Below, piece after piece: positions 51,067 to 60,871 of a DNA stretch of 64,000 bases; within the stretch, counting starts at the first letter, position 1; every line of letters starts with the position of its first letter. This DNA comes from Pseudomonas fluorescens (GTDB lineage: Bacteria; Pseudomonadota; Gammaproteobacteria; Pseudomonadales; Pseudomonadaceae), in assembly GCF_900215245.1 (NCBI RefSeq), contig NZ_LT907842.1:4030001-4094000 (forward strand), read 5' to 3'. Made by a program: the position numbers and the translations under genes. The notes beneath the pieces were generated by a model. The model saw nothing but the letters and a program-made list of their open reading frames with translations, was not told the origin of the DNA and made no database searches.

Positions 51067-51636
51067 TCAGTCCTGAATGTCGGGCGGTGGTGCGCTGGGT
51101 GGTTTGGCGGTCAGCGAAGTGATCTTGATCAGCAGGGCGAGGTGGCCGCCGTCGAGGTAGTTGAGCTGGTTGTTTTTGGTGCGCACGTCTTGCTGGCTCA
51201 GGTGTTCGCTGGCGATGACACTCCCGTTGGCGTCGAACTGGTTGATCCAGAAGTCGGCGTCGATGTCGGTAAAACGCCCCAGTTGCAGGTTCAGCGTGCC
51301 CTCGATGGGAAACTGGCCGAACTGCTCCTGGCCATCGCTGATGGCCAGTTTCACCGGTTGTTCGCCCAGGTTCTGGTCCCAGGCCCGATGGAGCAGCACG
51401 GTGTAGTGACTGTCGGCACGGAGTTTGTCGACGATGTTGCTCAGCCGCGGCGGGCTGATGTTGTCCGCCGGCAGGCGAGCAGCGCCGGCGTCCCAGTTTT
51501 CCGGCGCCGCGCGGCTGTTGATAGCCGGCTCGGCGTTCTGGCGGACCAGGATCATTTCCACCAGGTACGGGCTGTCGGCAAACGCCGAAGGGGCAACGAC
51601 CACCAACAACAAGCTCAAAATGCGGAACAGGCGCAT
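51067..51636 (-). CDS. csiV: CsiV family periplasmic protein
   Basis: Start at 51636, seven bases after AAGGA; a start at 51651 would overlap mfd by four bases and lacks a ribosome site. The 189-residue product has a signal peptide (MRLFRILSLLLVVVAPSAFA) and the CsiV-type start of the mature part (DSPYLVEMILVRQ). CsiV proteins are periplasmic and linked to peptidoglycan binding or envelope signalling. The last residues (PPSAPPPDIQD) are Pro-rich. Its place between mfd and the SNF2 gene in one strand suggests one operon. Confidence 0.82.
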   Translation of the reverse strand: MRLFRILSLLLVVVAPSAFADSPYLVEMILVRQNAEPAINSRAAPENWDAGAARLPADNISPPRLSNIVDKLRADSHYTVLLHRAWDQNLGEQPVKLAISDGQEQFGQFPIEGTLNLQLGRFTDIDADFWINQFDANGSVIASEHLSQQDVRTKNNQLNYLDGGHLALLIKITSLTAKPPSAPPPDIQD

Positions 51637-51647
51637 TGGGGCGTCCT

Positions 51648-54600
51648 TCAAGCAGATTTCGGGATGAGGCGCTCAAACAGCGCCTCTAATGTATTAAAGC
51701 GTTCTTCTGCACGTTCCATCGGCACCATGAACTTGAACAGCGTAGCCCCTTCGAACTTGTAGCGGTTGGGCTGGCCCTGAATCAGCTTGATCAGCACCAG
51801 CGGGTCCACCGGCGTTTGCGCTTCGAACTCGATGCGCCCGCCTTGTGGCCCGGCATCGACCTTCTTGATTCCAAGTTGCTCGGCCTGCAATTTGAGCAGG
51901 GTCAGGCGTACCAGGTTCTTGGTCGGCTCGGGCAACAGTCCAAAGCGGTCGATCATCTCCACTTGCAGGTCCTTGAGGCCTTCTTCGTCAGTGGCCGAGG
52001 CGATGCGCTTGTACAGGATCAGCCGCGCGTGTACGTCCGGCAGGTAGTCTTCCGGAATCAATGCCGGCAAGCGCAGGTTGATTTCCGGGCCGCCGCCCAA
52101 GGGTTGATCGAGGTTCGGTTGCTCGCCCTTGCGAATCGCTTTCACCGCGCGTTCGAGCATCTCCATATACAGGGTGAAGCCCACGGCCTGGATCTGCCCG
52201 CTCTGGCCGTCGCCCAACAGTTCGCCGGCACCACGAATTTCCAGGTCGTTGGTGGCCAGTACAAACCCGGCGCCGAGGTCCTGGGTGTTGGCGATGGCTT
52301 CCAAACGCTTTTCGGCGTCGCCGGTAATTTGCTGGCGCGGTGGCGTCAGCAAGTAGGCATACGCTTGGTGGTGGCTACGCCCGACGCGGCCGCGCAGTTG
52401 ATGCAGCTGCGCCAGTCCGAACTTGTCGGCGCGCTCGATGATGATGGTGTTGGCACTCGGCACGTCGATGCCGGTCTCGATGATGGTCGAGGCGATCAGT
52501 ACGTTGAAGCGCTTGTGGTAGAAGTCGCTCATCACCTGTTCGAGTTCGCGTTCGCGCATCTGCCCGTGGCCGATGGCGATGCGGGCTTCCGGCACCAGCT
52601 CGGCGAGGTCGGCGGCGCACTTCTCGATGGTCTTCACGTCGTTGTGCAGGTAATACACCTGGCCGCCGCGCAACAGCTCTCGCAGCAGCGCTTCCTTGAC
52701 CGTGCTTTTGTTCTGCTCCATCACGAACGTGCGCACCGACAAGCGGCGTGCCGGCGGCGTAGCAATGATCGACAGGTCACGCATGCCCGACACGGCCATG
52801 TTCAGCGTGCGCGGAATCGGCGTGGCGGTGAGCGTAAGGATGTCGACTTCACTGCGCAGGGCTTTGAGCTGTTCTTTCTGGCGCACACCAAACCGGTGTT
52901 CTTCGTCGATGATCACCAGGCCCAGGTTCTTGATCTTCACGTCGTCCGACAGCAGCTTGTGCGTGCCGATCACGATGTCGATCTTGCCTTCCGCCAAATC
53001 GGCGATAGCCGCGTTCACTTCCTTGGCGGACTTGAAGCGGCTCATCACTTCCACCGTCACCGGCCAGTCGGCAAAGCGGTCGCGGAAGCTGTTGTAGTGC
53101 TGTTGGGCGAGCAGGGTGGTCGGCACCAGAATCGCCACCTGCTTACCGCCGTGTACGGCAATAAAGGCGGCGCGCATGGCCACTTCGGTCTTGCCGAAGC
53201 CCACGTCGCCACACACCAGGCGGTCCATCGGCTTGGGCGCGAGCATGTCGGCGCGCACCGCTTCGATGGTGGTTTGCTGGTCCGGGGTTTCTTCGAAGGC
53301 AAAGCCGGCGCTGAAGGTGGCGTAGTCGGCTTTCGGGTCGGCGAAGGCGTAACCTTCGCGGGCCGCACGGCGGGCATAGATGTCGAGCAATTCGGCGGCC
53401 ACATCGCGCACTTGTTCGGCGGCTTTGCGCTTGGCTTTCTGCCAGGTCTCGGAGCCCAGGCGGTGCAACGGCGCCAGGGCATCGTCGCTGCCGGTGTAGC
53501 GGGCGATCAGGTGCAGGCTGGCCACCGGCACATAGAGCTTGGCGCCTTCGGCGTATTCCATGGTGAGGAATTCGGCGGCCTGGTTGTCGATCTCCAGGGT
53601 CTGCAGGCCCAGGTAGCGGCCCACGCCGTGGTCGATATGCACCACCGGCGCACCTTCGCGCAGCTCGGTCAGGTTTTTGATGACCGCGTCGTTGTTGGCG
53701 TCCGCGCGTTTTTCACGCCGGCGGCGCTGCATCACGCGTTGGCCGAACAGTGGGCTTTCGGCGATCAGCGCCAGGGCCGGGTCGTCCAGCAACAAACCTT
53801 CATCCAGCGGCGCGATGGTGATCGCCAGGCGTTCTTTGCTCGCGACAAAATCCGGCCAGCTGTCGACGGTTTTCGGGCGCAGCTTCAGGCGTTCGAGCAA
53901 TTCCAGCAGCACTTCGCGGCGGCCGGCGGATTCGGCGGTAAACAGCACGCGGCCGGGGAAGTCACCGATGAAGTTGGACAGCGCCTCCAGCGGCTGTGTG
54001 GCTTTGGCCTGGATCGCCAGGTCCGGCAGGGTTCCGGCCGGGAAGCGTTCGCGGCCGCTGCCGGCGTCCACGTCTTGTTGACTGGCAACCACGCGCGGCC
54101 AGTTTTTCAGGCGGGCGAAGCAATCTTCCACCGGCAGGAACAGCTCGGCGGGCGGCAACAAAGGACGCGACGGATCGACGCGGCGCTCTTCATAGCGATT
54201 GCGCACGTCGTTCCAGAAGTTTTCTGCGGCCTGCTCGATGCCCGGCAGCGAGAACACCTGGGTGTCCTGGGGCAGGTAGTCGAACAGGGTGGAGGTTTCG
54301 TCAAAGAACAGCGGCAGGTAGTACTCGATACCGGCCGGTGTAATCCCGCTGCTCAAGTCCTGGAAAATCGGGCAGCGGCGGAAGTCGACGTCGAAGCGTT
54401 CACGAAAGCGTGCCTTGAAGCGCGTGACCGCGTCTTTTTGCAGCGGGAATTCCCGCGCCGGCAGCAACTTGATCGAGTCGACTTTATCAATGGAGCGTTG
54501 GTTGTCCGGGTCGAAGGTGCGCAAGGTTTCGATTTCGTCATCGAACAAGTCGATGCGGTACGGCAACTTGCTGCCCATCGGGAACAGGTCGATCAACGCG

Positions 54601-55097
54601 CCGCGCACGGCGAACTCGCCGTGTTCGTACACCGTGTCGACACAGCGGTAGCCGCTGGCCTCAAGGCGCGTGCGCATCTGCTCCACATCGAGCTTCTGGC
54701 CGACATCCAGCACCAGGCTGCTGCCGAGCAGGAACTTGGTCGGTGCCAGGCGATGCAGGGCCGTGGTGATCGGCACTACCAGCACGCCGTGGGCCAGTTC
54801 CGGCAAGCGGTACAGGCTGGCGATGCGCTGGGAGATGATGTCCTGGTGCGGCGAGAACAGATCGTAGGGCAGGGTTTCCCAGTCGGGAAAGTGCAGCACC
54901 GGCAAATCGGGGGCGAAGAAGCTCAGCTCCTGCTCCAGCCGCTCGGCGCTTTGGCTGTCGGCGGTGAGCAGCAGGGTAAAGCGCTTGGCTGCGCTGGCAG
55001 CCTCGGCAATGGCCAGGCTCAGGGCGGCACCGGGCAGGTTGCCCCAGTGCTGTTTACCTGCCGCGGCAGGGAGAAGCGGTAGACGCAGAACGGGCAC
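51648..55097 (-). CDS. mfd: Transcription-repair coupling factor Mfd
   Basis: A 1149-residue protein of full length. N-terminal UvrB-like region (LTADSQSAERLEQELSFFAPDLP), RNA polymerase interaction domain around residues 480-560 (VHIDHGVGRYLGLQTLE is the typical start), and the RecG-type ATPase with Walker A GDVGFGKTEVAMRAAF, DEEH box IIDEEHRFGVRQK, motif TATPIPRTL, and the TRG helicase region. It removes stalled RNA polymerase from DNA lesions and recruits UvrA. The start codon is GTG. The downstream csiV begins 11 bp after its stop. Confidence 0.97.
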   Translation of the reverse strand: MPVLRLPLLPAAAGKQHWGNLPGAALSLAIAEAASAAKRFTLLLTADSQSAERLEQELSFFAPDLPVLHFPDWETLPYDLFSPHQDIISQRIASLYRLPELAHGVLVVPITTALHRLAPTKFLLGSSLVLDVGQKLDVEQMRTRLEASGYRCVDTVYEHGEFAVRGALIDLFPMGSKLPYRIDLFDDEIETLRTFDPDNQRSIDKVDSIKLLPAREFPLQKDAVTRFKARFRERFDVDFRRCPIFQDLSSGITPAGIEYYLPLFFDETSTLFDYLPQDTQVFSLPGIEQAAENFWNDVRNRYEERRVDPSRPLLPPAELFLPVEDCFARLKNWPRVVASQQDVDAGSGRERFPAGTLPDLAIQAKATQPLEALSNFIGDFPGRVLFTAESAGRREVLLELLERLKLRPKTVDSWPDFVASKERLAITIAPLDEGLLLDDPALALIAESPLFGQRVMQRRRREKRADANNDAVIKNLTELREGAPVVHIDHGVGRYLGLQTLEIDNQAAEFLTMEYAEGAKLYVPVASLHLIARYTGSDDALAPLHRLGSETWQKAKRKAAEQVRDVAAELLDIYARRAAREGYAFADPKADYATFSAGFAFEETPDQQTTIEAVRADMLAPKPMDRLVCGDVGFGKTEVAMRAAFIAVHGGKQVAILVPTTLLAQQHYNSFRDRFADWPVTVEVMSRFKSAKEVNAAIADLAEGKIDIVIGTHKLLSDDVKIKNLGLVIIDEEHRFGVRQKEQLKALRSEVDILTLTATPIPRTLNMAVSGMRDLSIIATPPARRLSVRTFVMEQNKSTVKEALLRELLRGGQVYYLHNDVKTIEKCAADLAELVPEARIAIGHGQMRERELEQVMSDFYHKRFNVLIASTIIETGIDVPSANTIIIERADKFGLAQLHQLRGRVGRSHHQAYAYLLTPPRQQITGDAEKRLEAIANTQDLGAGFVLATNDLEIRGAGELLGDGQSGQIQAVGFTLYMEMLERAVKAIRKGEQPNLDQPLGGGPEINLRLPALIPEDYLPDVHARLILYKRIASATDEEGLKDLQVEMIDRFGLLPEPTKNLVRLTLLKLQAEQLGIKKVDAGPQGGRIEFEAQTPVDPLVLIKLIQGQPNRYKFEGATLFKFMVPMERAEERFNTLEALFERLIPKSA

Positions 55098-55452
55098 GGA
55101 AGGTTGAGCTCCAAGCGTTGCGACAAAGTCGGTAATTGTAACGGCCCGAGGTGCCGCCTGTCAGTTGCTGACTGAGCCTATTACGGTTTGTAGGAAATGT
55201 AGTGGCTAAGACAAACAAAGGCGGGTTTTGACTCAATATGTAGTGCCATTTTATGCGGATGTTTCGGAGGGTTACGGACAAGTCGGGGTTGGCGCTCAAT
55301 CAGCGGCCTTCTGGAACCCGCGTATTTACTGGGCTGCAGCGGGGTGTGATTTTTTCGCAAGCACTTTTTGTTGCCTGACGCGCATTGCTCCGAGGCCGGT
55401 CGGGCGGCATAATGTAGCCCCTTTTTTCTGCCCCTACATGTGGAAGGTTCCC
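55098..55452 (+). promoter_or_regulatory. Divergent region mfd-gap with gap promoter
   Basis: A 355-bp divergent gap. The gap promoter candidate is TTGCTC (55385-55390), 17 bases, CATAAT (55408-55413), giving a leader of roughly 30 nt. The rest, including an AT-richer stretch near 55180-55260, shows no gene or repeat that I recognise; the mfd promoter must lie in its left part. Confidence 0.6.
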
Positions 55453-56901
55453 GTGACTCAGAAGCCCGACCAGTGTCTTGGTGAATGGATCGACCGTGAA
55501 GCACTCGCTGAAGCGATGATTCCGCTTATCGGTCAGCTGTACCGCAATAACAATGTGGTGAGCTCGATCTATGGCCGCAGCCTGATCAACCAGTCAGTCA
55601 TCGCGATTCTCAAAGCCCATCGCTTTGCTCGCCATCGTTCTGCCGACGACAGCGAACTCTCCGTCCACGAAACATTCCCTCTGCTTAAAGCCATGAGCGA
55701 GCTCAAGCTCGGCGCGGCCTCGGTAGACCTGGGCAAGTTGGCTTACAAATTCCGCAAAGAAGGTGCTGGCCGCAGCGCCGAGCAGTTCGTGCGTGAAGAA
55801 ATGGCCGATGTGGTTGGCCAGCAAAACGCGACTGCTCGCAAAGGCACCGACGTCGTGCTGTACGGCTTCGGCCGTATCGGCCGCCTGCTGGCGCGCATCC
55901 TGATCGAAAAAACCGGTGGCGGCGACGGCCTGCGCCTGCGTGCCATCGTGGTGCGTAAAGGCGCCGAGAACGACCTGACCAAGCGCGCCAGCCTGCTGCG
56001 TCGCGACTCGGTACACGGTCCGTTCAACGGCACCATCGTCATCGACGAAGAAAACAACACCATCACCGCCAACGGTAACCTGATCCAGGTGATCTACGCG
56101 AAGAACCCGTCCGAGGTGGATTACACCCAGTACGGCATCAAGGACGCTCTGCTGGTGGACAACACCGGCGTATGGCGTGACGCCGAAGGCCTGGGCCAGC
56201 ACCTGGCTTGCCCGGGTATCGATCGCGTGGTGCTGACGGCGCCTGGCAAAGGCAAGCTGAAGAACATCGTTCACGGCATCAACCACGGTGAAATCACCGC
56301 CGACGACAAGATCGTGTCCGCTGCGTCCTGCACCACCAACGCCATCGTGCCGGTGTTGAAGGCCGTGAATGACAAGTTCGGTATCGTTAACGGTCACGTT
56401 GAAACGGTTCACTCGTACACCAACGACCAGAACCTGATCGACAACTTCCACAAAGGCGATCGCCGTGGCCGTAGCGCCGCGCTGAACATGGTGATCACCG
56501 AGACCGGTGCTGCCACCGCTGCTGCCAAGGCCCTGCCTGAGCTGGCCGGCAAGCTGACCGGTAACGCGATCCGCGTTCCGACGCCAAACGTGTCGATGGC
56601 CATTCTCAACCTGAACCTTGAGAAAGCCGCCACCCGCGAAGAAATGAACGAGTACCTGCGCTACATGGCGCTGCACTCCGACCTGCATAAGCAGATCGAC
56701 TTCGTTAATTCGCAGGAAGTGGTTTCCACCGACTTCGTTGGCTCGCGCCACGCCGGTGTGGTGGACGCTGAAGCGACCATCACCCAGGACAACCGCGTTG
56801 TACTGTACGTCTGGTACGACAACGAGTTCGGCTACAGCTGCCAGGTGGTTCGTGTGATGGAAGACATGGCCGGGGTTAACCCGCCTGCGTTCCCACGCTA
56901 A
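55453..56901 (+). CDS. gap: Glyceraldehyde-3-phosphate dehydrogenase, long form
   Basis: Start is GTG 55453 (VTQKPDQCLGEWIDREAL), following GGAAGG; a longer open frame upstream is not conserved. The 482-residue protein carries about 120 extra N-terminal residues, then the NAD fold (LYGFGRIGRLLAR), the catalytic Cys in SAASCTTNAIVPVL, and VWYDNEFGYSCQVVR near the end. The length and N-terminal extension mark the long GapA-like type of Pseudomonas (PA3001-like), different from the usual 330-residue enzymes; its direction of use (glycolysis or gluconeogenesis) cannot be read. Codon use is that of a highly expressed gene. A strong terminator follows. Confidence 0.92.
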   Translation: MTQKPDQCLGEWIDREALAEAMIPLIGQLYRNNNVVSSIYGRSLINQSVIAILKAHRFARHRSADDSELSVHETFPLLKAMSELKLGAASVDLGKLAYKFRKEGAGRSAEQFVREEMADVVGQQNATARKGTDVVLYGFGRIGRLLARILIEKTGGGDGLRLRAIVVRKGAENDLTKRASLLRRDSVHGPFNGTIVIDEENNTITANGNLIQVIYAKNPSEVDYTQYGIKDALLVDNTGVWRDAEGLGQHLACPGIDRVVLTAPGKGKLKNIVHGINHGEITADDKIVSAASCTTNAIVPVLKAVNDKFGIVNGHVETVHSYTNDQNLIDNFHKGDRRGRSAALNMVITETGAATAAAKALPELAGKLTGNAIRVPTPNVSMAILNLNLEKAATREEMNEYLRYMALHSDLHKQIDFVNSQEVVSTDFVGSRHAGVVDAEATITQDNRVVLYVWYDNEFGYSCQVVRVMEDMAGVNPPAFPR

Positions 56902-56913
56902 GCCTTTGCAATG

Positions 56914-56944
56914 AAAAAGCCCCGACTGGTTCGGGGCTTTTTTG
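56914..56944 (+). terminator. Intrinsic terminator of gap
   Basis: Stem AAAAGCCCCGA / TCGGGGCTTTT with loop CTGGT, then further T's. The symmetrical A and T tracts could also stop transcripts arriving from the other side. Confidence 0.93.
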
Positions 56945-56977
56945 TGCCTGCGGGTTTTGTAGTGGTTGGAAGGGCCT

Positions 56978-57065
56978 CTTCGTGAGCAAGCCCGCTCCCA
57001 CATTCCCCCGCGTTTCTTCAGGCTATACGCGCTTAAGTGTGGGAGCGGGCTTGCTCGCGAAGGCG
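56978..57065. repeat. REPIN with reversed arm order
   Basis: Left arm CTTCGTGAGCAAGCCCGCTCCCACA and right arm GTGTGGGAGCGGGCTTGCTCGCGAAGG; the order matches the REPIN at 48268. It lies between the convergent gap and MFS genes. Confidence 0.88.
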
Positions 57066-57070
57066 ACCCA

Positions 57071-58369
57071 TCAGGCGCCGCCAACCACTGAGGCCTGCGC
57101 CGTGCGCAGCTCATGCCGATTGCCCTTGAACAGGATCAACGTCGCAATCAACCCCAGCACCGCCGCCCCACTGAGCCAGATCCCCGGCGCCGCCTTGTTA
57201 TCCAGCACATGGATCAGGTAGGTGCAGGCCGCCGGCGTAAACCCGCCGAACGTTGCGGTCGCCAGGCTGTAGGCCAGGGAGAAGCCGGTGGTACGCACTT
57301 CCACCGGCATGATCTCGGTCAGCGCCACCACCATCGCACCGTTGTACGAGCCGTACAGGAACGACAACCACAACAACACAATCAGCAAGTGGTTGAAGCT
57401 CGGGTTGGCCACCAGCCAGGACAGCGCCGGGTAAGCCGTGAGGATCGCCAGAATCGTCGCACCCAGCAGCAGCGGTTTGCGCCCGATCTTGTCCGACACC
57501 GCGCCCATCACCGGCAGCCAGATGAAGTTGGAAATGCCCACGCATACCGTCACCAGCAGCGCATCGAAATCCGAGAGGTGCAATTCGGCCTTGCCGAAGG
57601 TCGGGGTGTAGGCGGTGATCAGGTAGAACGACACGGTGGTCATTACCACCAGGGCCATACCCGCGATGACGATGCCAAAGTTCTGACCGATCGAACGAAC
57701 GATTTCCTGCAGGGTAGGGCGGTGTTTACGCGCCTGGAACTCAGGGGTTTCTTCCAGCGAGCGGCGAATCACGAAAATCACCGGCACGATCAGGCAGCCG
57801 ATCAGGAACGGCACGCGCCAGCCCCAATCACCCATCTCTTCCGGGCTGAGCCAGTGGTTGAGGCCCACACCCAGCAAGCCGGCGAACACCACAGCGGCTT
57901 GCTGGCTGGCGGACTGCCAACTGACGAAAAAGCCCTTGCGGCCGGGTGTGGCGATTTCTGCCAGGTACACCGACACACCGCCCAGCTCGACGCCGGCAGA
58001 GAAACCCTGAAGCAGTCGACCGAACAGCACGATCAGCGGCGCGGCCACACCCAGGGTGGCATAGCCGGGCACGCAGGCGATGAGGATGGTGCCGGCGGCC
58101 ATCAAGGCCAAGGTGATCACCAGGCCTTTCTTGCGGCCGTGGCGATCGATGTAGGCACCGAGGAAGATTGCGCCCAGTGGCCGCATCAGGAACCCGGCGC
58201 CGAAGGTCGCCAGGGACAGCATCAACGAGGCAAACGCGCTGTCGCTGGGAAAGAAGGTTTTGGCAATGGCTGTGGCATAGAAGCCATAGACCATGAAGTC
58301 GAACATCTCAAGGAAGTTGCCGCTGACAACGCGAAAAATCGCTTTGCCTTTGCCCGTGGTGGTGGACAT
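57071..58369 (-). CDS. Citrate/tricarballylate-type MFS proton symporter
   Basis: Start chosen at ATG 58369 ([20 protein letters not shown]); a GTG three codons upstream is possible. The 432-residue protein has twelve membrane segments and, in the first loop, DRHGRKKGL, the MFS signature. Long stretches match the metabolite:H+ symporter family of citrate carrier CitA/TcuC closely as I remember it ([59 protein letters not shown]). Uptake of citrate or a related tricarboxylate is likely. It stands alone with no catabolic genes beside it. Confidence 0.85.
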   Translation of the reverse strand: MSTTTGKGKAIFRVVSGNFLEMFDFMVYGFYATAIAKTFFPSDSAFASLMLSLATFGAGFLMRPLGAIFLGAYIDRHGRKKGLVITLALMAAGTILIACVPGYATLGVAAPLIVLFGRLLQGFSAGVELGGVSVYLAEIATPGRKGFFVSWQSASQQAAVVFAGLLGVGLNHWLSPEEMGDWGWRVPFLIGCLIVPVIFVIRRSLEETPEFQARKHRPTLQEIVRSIGQNFGIVIAGMALVVMTTVSFYLITAYTPTFGKAELHLSDFDALLVTVCVGISNFIWLPVMGAVSDKIGRKPLLLGATILAILTAYPALSWLVANPSFNHLLIVLLWLSFLYGSYNGAMVVALTEIMPVEVRTTGFSLAYSLATATFGGFTPAACTYLIHVLDNKAAPGIWLSGAAVLGLIATLILFKGNRHELRTAQASVVGGA

Positions 58370-58538
58370 GTCATGCACTCATTTTGGCTGTCTTATTAGT
58401 GATCCCTGGTCATCATTCGTCCCTGCTGTAGTTTTGTAACAATATGTGTATTGGCCATTACAGGCAATAAAAACTGATAGCAAGCTGACGATTTGCCGCA
58501 AGAGCCGAGGGCGAATAGAGGTCAATGTGGGAAACCCC

Positions 58539-58627
58539 TGTGGGAGCTGGCTTGCCTGCGATAGCGGTGTGTCAGGTAGCAAATGAGTTGCCGACCCACC
58601 GCCATCGCAGGCAAGCCAGCTCCCACA
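58539..58627. repeat. REPIN, class II
   Basis: Two class II arms (GTGGGAGCTGGCTTGCCTGCGAT / ATCGCAGGCAAGCCAGCTCCCAC) with the spacer GTGTGTCAGGTAGCAAATGAG. It lies upstream of the MFS gene and downstream of the chalcone-isomerase-like gene, both on the minus strand. Confidence 0.88.
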
Positions 58628-58657
58628 TTGGTTTTGCGTTGTTTTCGAGGGTTGCGT

Positions 58658-59200
58658 TCAGTTGAGGAGGCTGTTGCGCAGGCTGTCCGACAGGCCTTTC
58701 GGTGCCAGCCAAATGCCCAGATAGGCTTTTGCCAGCTCATCATCGCGACTGCTGAACACCACCTGCTCGTTGATCTCCAGGTTCAACCCACGGCCAGGGC
58801 GAAAATCCAGGGCGTAACGATCACCGCTGCGGATGTTGCGAAAGCTGGCGTGCAGTTGATCCAGTTCGGGCTTCAAGCGGGCGAGGGTGGTGCTGCTTTG
58901 CTGGCGCTTGAGGGTGGTGAGGGCGGCCTTGATCACATCGTTGCGGTCGATGTCGCGAAAGTAGTACAGCACCAGGCGCAGGTCCTGCTGTTGGTCGAGG
59001 GCCTGTTTGGCGCCGAGGTTGGCTGGGGCGTACAACGCGGCCGCGTAGACATCGGCCCACAGATAGACCAGCACTGCCTGGTTTTTCAGGACCAGCGCAT
59101 GCGATTGCCTGGGGAAATCGGCTTGCTTGAGCCGATCCGCCTCACTGGCCTGCACTGCAAGCGAAAAAATCATCATTAAACAGAAAACGACATACCGCAT
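58658..59200 (-). CDS. Exported chalcone isomerase-like protein
   Basis: Start set at 59200, where a signal peptide begins (MRYVVFCLMMIFSLAVQA); the frame continues upstream without one. The 180-residue product shows the chalcone isomerase-like (Chalcone_3) pattern in VYAAALYAPANLGAKQAL, LRLVLYYFRDIDRNDVIKA and YLGIWLAPKGLSDSLRN. Family members in bacteria have no isomerase proof and may bind fatty acids or other lipids. The place next to sthA matches other pseudomonads. Confidence 0.8.
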   Translation of the reverse strand: MRYVVFCLMMIFSLAVQASEADRLKQADFPRQSHALVLKNQAVLVYLWADVYAAALYAPANLGAKQALDQQQDLRLVLYYFRDIDRNDVIKAALTTLKRQQSSTTLARLKPELDQLHASFRNIRSGDRYALDFRPGRGLNLEINEQVVFSSRDDELAKAYLGIWLAPKGLSDSLRNSLLN

Positions 59201-59434
59201 AATGGTTCGTCCCGCGAAAGTGAGTGTCAGTAGTCTAATTCCAAATTCCGTGTTCTGTAGTAAAGGCAAGACTGGCCTACGACGCGACCAAGGGTTAATG
59301 TTCGCGGCGTTGAGCCTTATATAGACTGTGCCCCGGCTCACACACTTGAGCCAAATTGTCCTTCATGCCCGCTGGCCGCGGCATGATTTAGCCAGGCGTC
59401 CAACCGTACGCCTGGCCTGTTCTGAGGAGTACGC

Positions 59435-60829
59435 ATGGCTGTCTACAACTACGACGTGGTGGTACTGGGTTCCGGCCCGGCTGGAGAAGGTGCGGCGATG
59501 AACGCCGCCAAAGCTGGGCGCAAGGTGGCGATGGTCGATAGCCGTCGCCAGGTCGGCGGTAACTGCACCCACCTGGGTACCATCCCGTCCAAGGCCTTGC
59601 GTCACTCGGTGCGCCAGATCATGCAGTTCAACACCAATCCGATGTTCCGGGCCATTGGTGAGCCGCGTTGGTTCTCGTTCCCGGACGTGTTGAAAAGCGC
59701 CGAGAAAGTCATCTCCAAACAAGTCGCGTCGCGCACCGGCTACTACGCCCGTAACCGTGTCGACCTGTTCTTCGGCACCGGCAGTTTCGCCGATGAGCAG
59801 ACCGTTGAAGTGGTCTGCGCCAATGGCGTGGTCGAGAAGCTGGTGGCCAAGCACATCATCATCGCCACCGGTTCGCGCCCGTATCGCCCGGCCGATATCG
59901 ATTTCCACCACCCGCGTATCTACGATAGCGACACCATCCTGAGCCTGGGCCACACCCCGCGCAAACTGATCATCTACGGCGCCGGCGTGATCGGCTGTGA
60001 ATACGCCTCGATCTTCAGCGGCCTGGGGGTGCTGGTCGAGCTGGTCGATAACCGTGATCAGTTGCTGAGCTTCCTCGACTCGGAAATTTCCCAGGCGTTG
60101 AGCTACCACTTCAGCAACAACAACATCACCGTGCGCCACAACGAAGAGTACGAGCGGGTCGAAGGCCTGGACAACGGGGTGATCCTGCACCTCAAGTCCG
60201 GCAAAAAGATCAAGGCCGACGCCTTGCTGTGGTGCAACGGCCGTACCGGCAACACCGACAAGCTGGGCATGGAAAACATCGGGGTCAAGGTCAACAGCCG
60301 TGGCCAGATCGAAGTGGACGAGAACTACCGCACCTGCGTGACCAACATCTATGGCGCCGGTGACGTGATCGGCTGGCCAAGCCTGGCCAGTGCCGCGCAT
60401 GACCAGGGCCGTTCGGCGGCCGGCAGCATTGTCGACAACGGCAGCTGGCGTTATGTGAACGACGTGCCGACCGGGATCTACACGATTCCCGAGATCAGCT
60501 CGATCGGCAAGAACGAACACGAACTGACCAAGGCCAAGGTGCCTTACGAAGTGGGCAAGGCGTTCTTCAAGAGCATGGCGCGTGCGCAGATCGCCGGTGA
60601 GCCGCAAGGCATGCTGAAGATCCTGTTCCACCGCGAAACCCTGGAAGTCCTCGGCGTGCATTGCTTCGGCTACCAGGCTTCGGAGATCGTGCACATCGGT
60701 CAGGCGATCATGAGCCAGCCGGGTGAGCAAAATACCCTCAAGTACTTTGTGAACACCACGTTCAACTACCCGACCATGGCCGAAGCCTATCGGGTAGCGG
60801 CCTACGACGGCCTCAACCGGCTTTTTTGA
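59435..60829 (+). CDS. sthA: Soluble pyridine nucleotide transhydrogenase
   Basis: A 464-residue flavoprotein related to glutathione reductase: FAD loop [20 protein letters not shown], then [18 protein letters not shown], where the second cysteine of the usual CxxxxC disulfide is a Thr, as expected for soluble transhydrogenases. NAD loop [15 protein letters not shown] and C-terminal [13 protein letters not shown] complete it. It converts NADPH and NAD+ to NADP+ and NADH in the cytoplasm. GAGGAG precedes the ATG. Confidence 0.96.
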   Translation: MAVYNYDVVVLGSGPAGEGAAMNAAKAGRKVAMVDSRRQVGGNCTHLGTIPSKALRHSVRQIMQFNTNPMFRAIGEPRWFSFPDVLKSAEKVISKQVASRTGYYARNRVDLFFGTGSFADEQTVEVVCANGVVEKLVAKHIIIATGSRPYRPADIDFHHPRIYDSDTILSLGHTPRKLIIYGAGVIGCEYASIFSGLGVLVELVDNRDQLLSFLDSEISQALSYHFSNNNITVRHNEEYERVEGLDNGVILHLKSGKKIKADALLWCNGRTGNTDKLGMENIGVKVNSRGQIEVDENYRTCVTNIYGAGDVIGWPSLASAAHDQGRSAAGSIVDNGSWRYVNDVPTGIYTIPEISSIGKNEHELTKAKVPYEVGKAFFKSMARAQIAGEPQGMLKILFHRETLEVLGVHCFGYQASEIVHIGQAIMSQPGEQNTLKYFVNTTFNYPTMAEAYRVAAYDGLNRLF

Positions 60830-60834
60830 GCGGC

Positions 60835-60861
60835 TCCGGCCGGTGGCCTGAGCCGGCCGGG
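60835..60861. terminator. GC-rich hairpin between sthA and GDPD genes
   Basis: CCGGCCGG (60836-60843) pairs with CCGGCCGG (60853-60860) across a nine-base loop, just after the sthA stop and before the convergent GDPD stop. There is no T-tract after it, so terminator function is uncertain. Confidence 0.4.
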
Positions 60862-60871
60862 GAGACCGATT

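Noticed and set aside
51816..55082. Very long open frame (1088 codons) on the plus strand opposite mfd, and similar long frames opposite ptrB, fadB, topA and gap
   Set aside because: In GC-rich genes the antisense frame is often free of stop codons. The translations are rich in His, Gln, Ala and Val with no motifs, while the other strand has full families with active-site residues.
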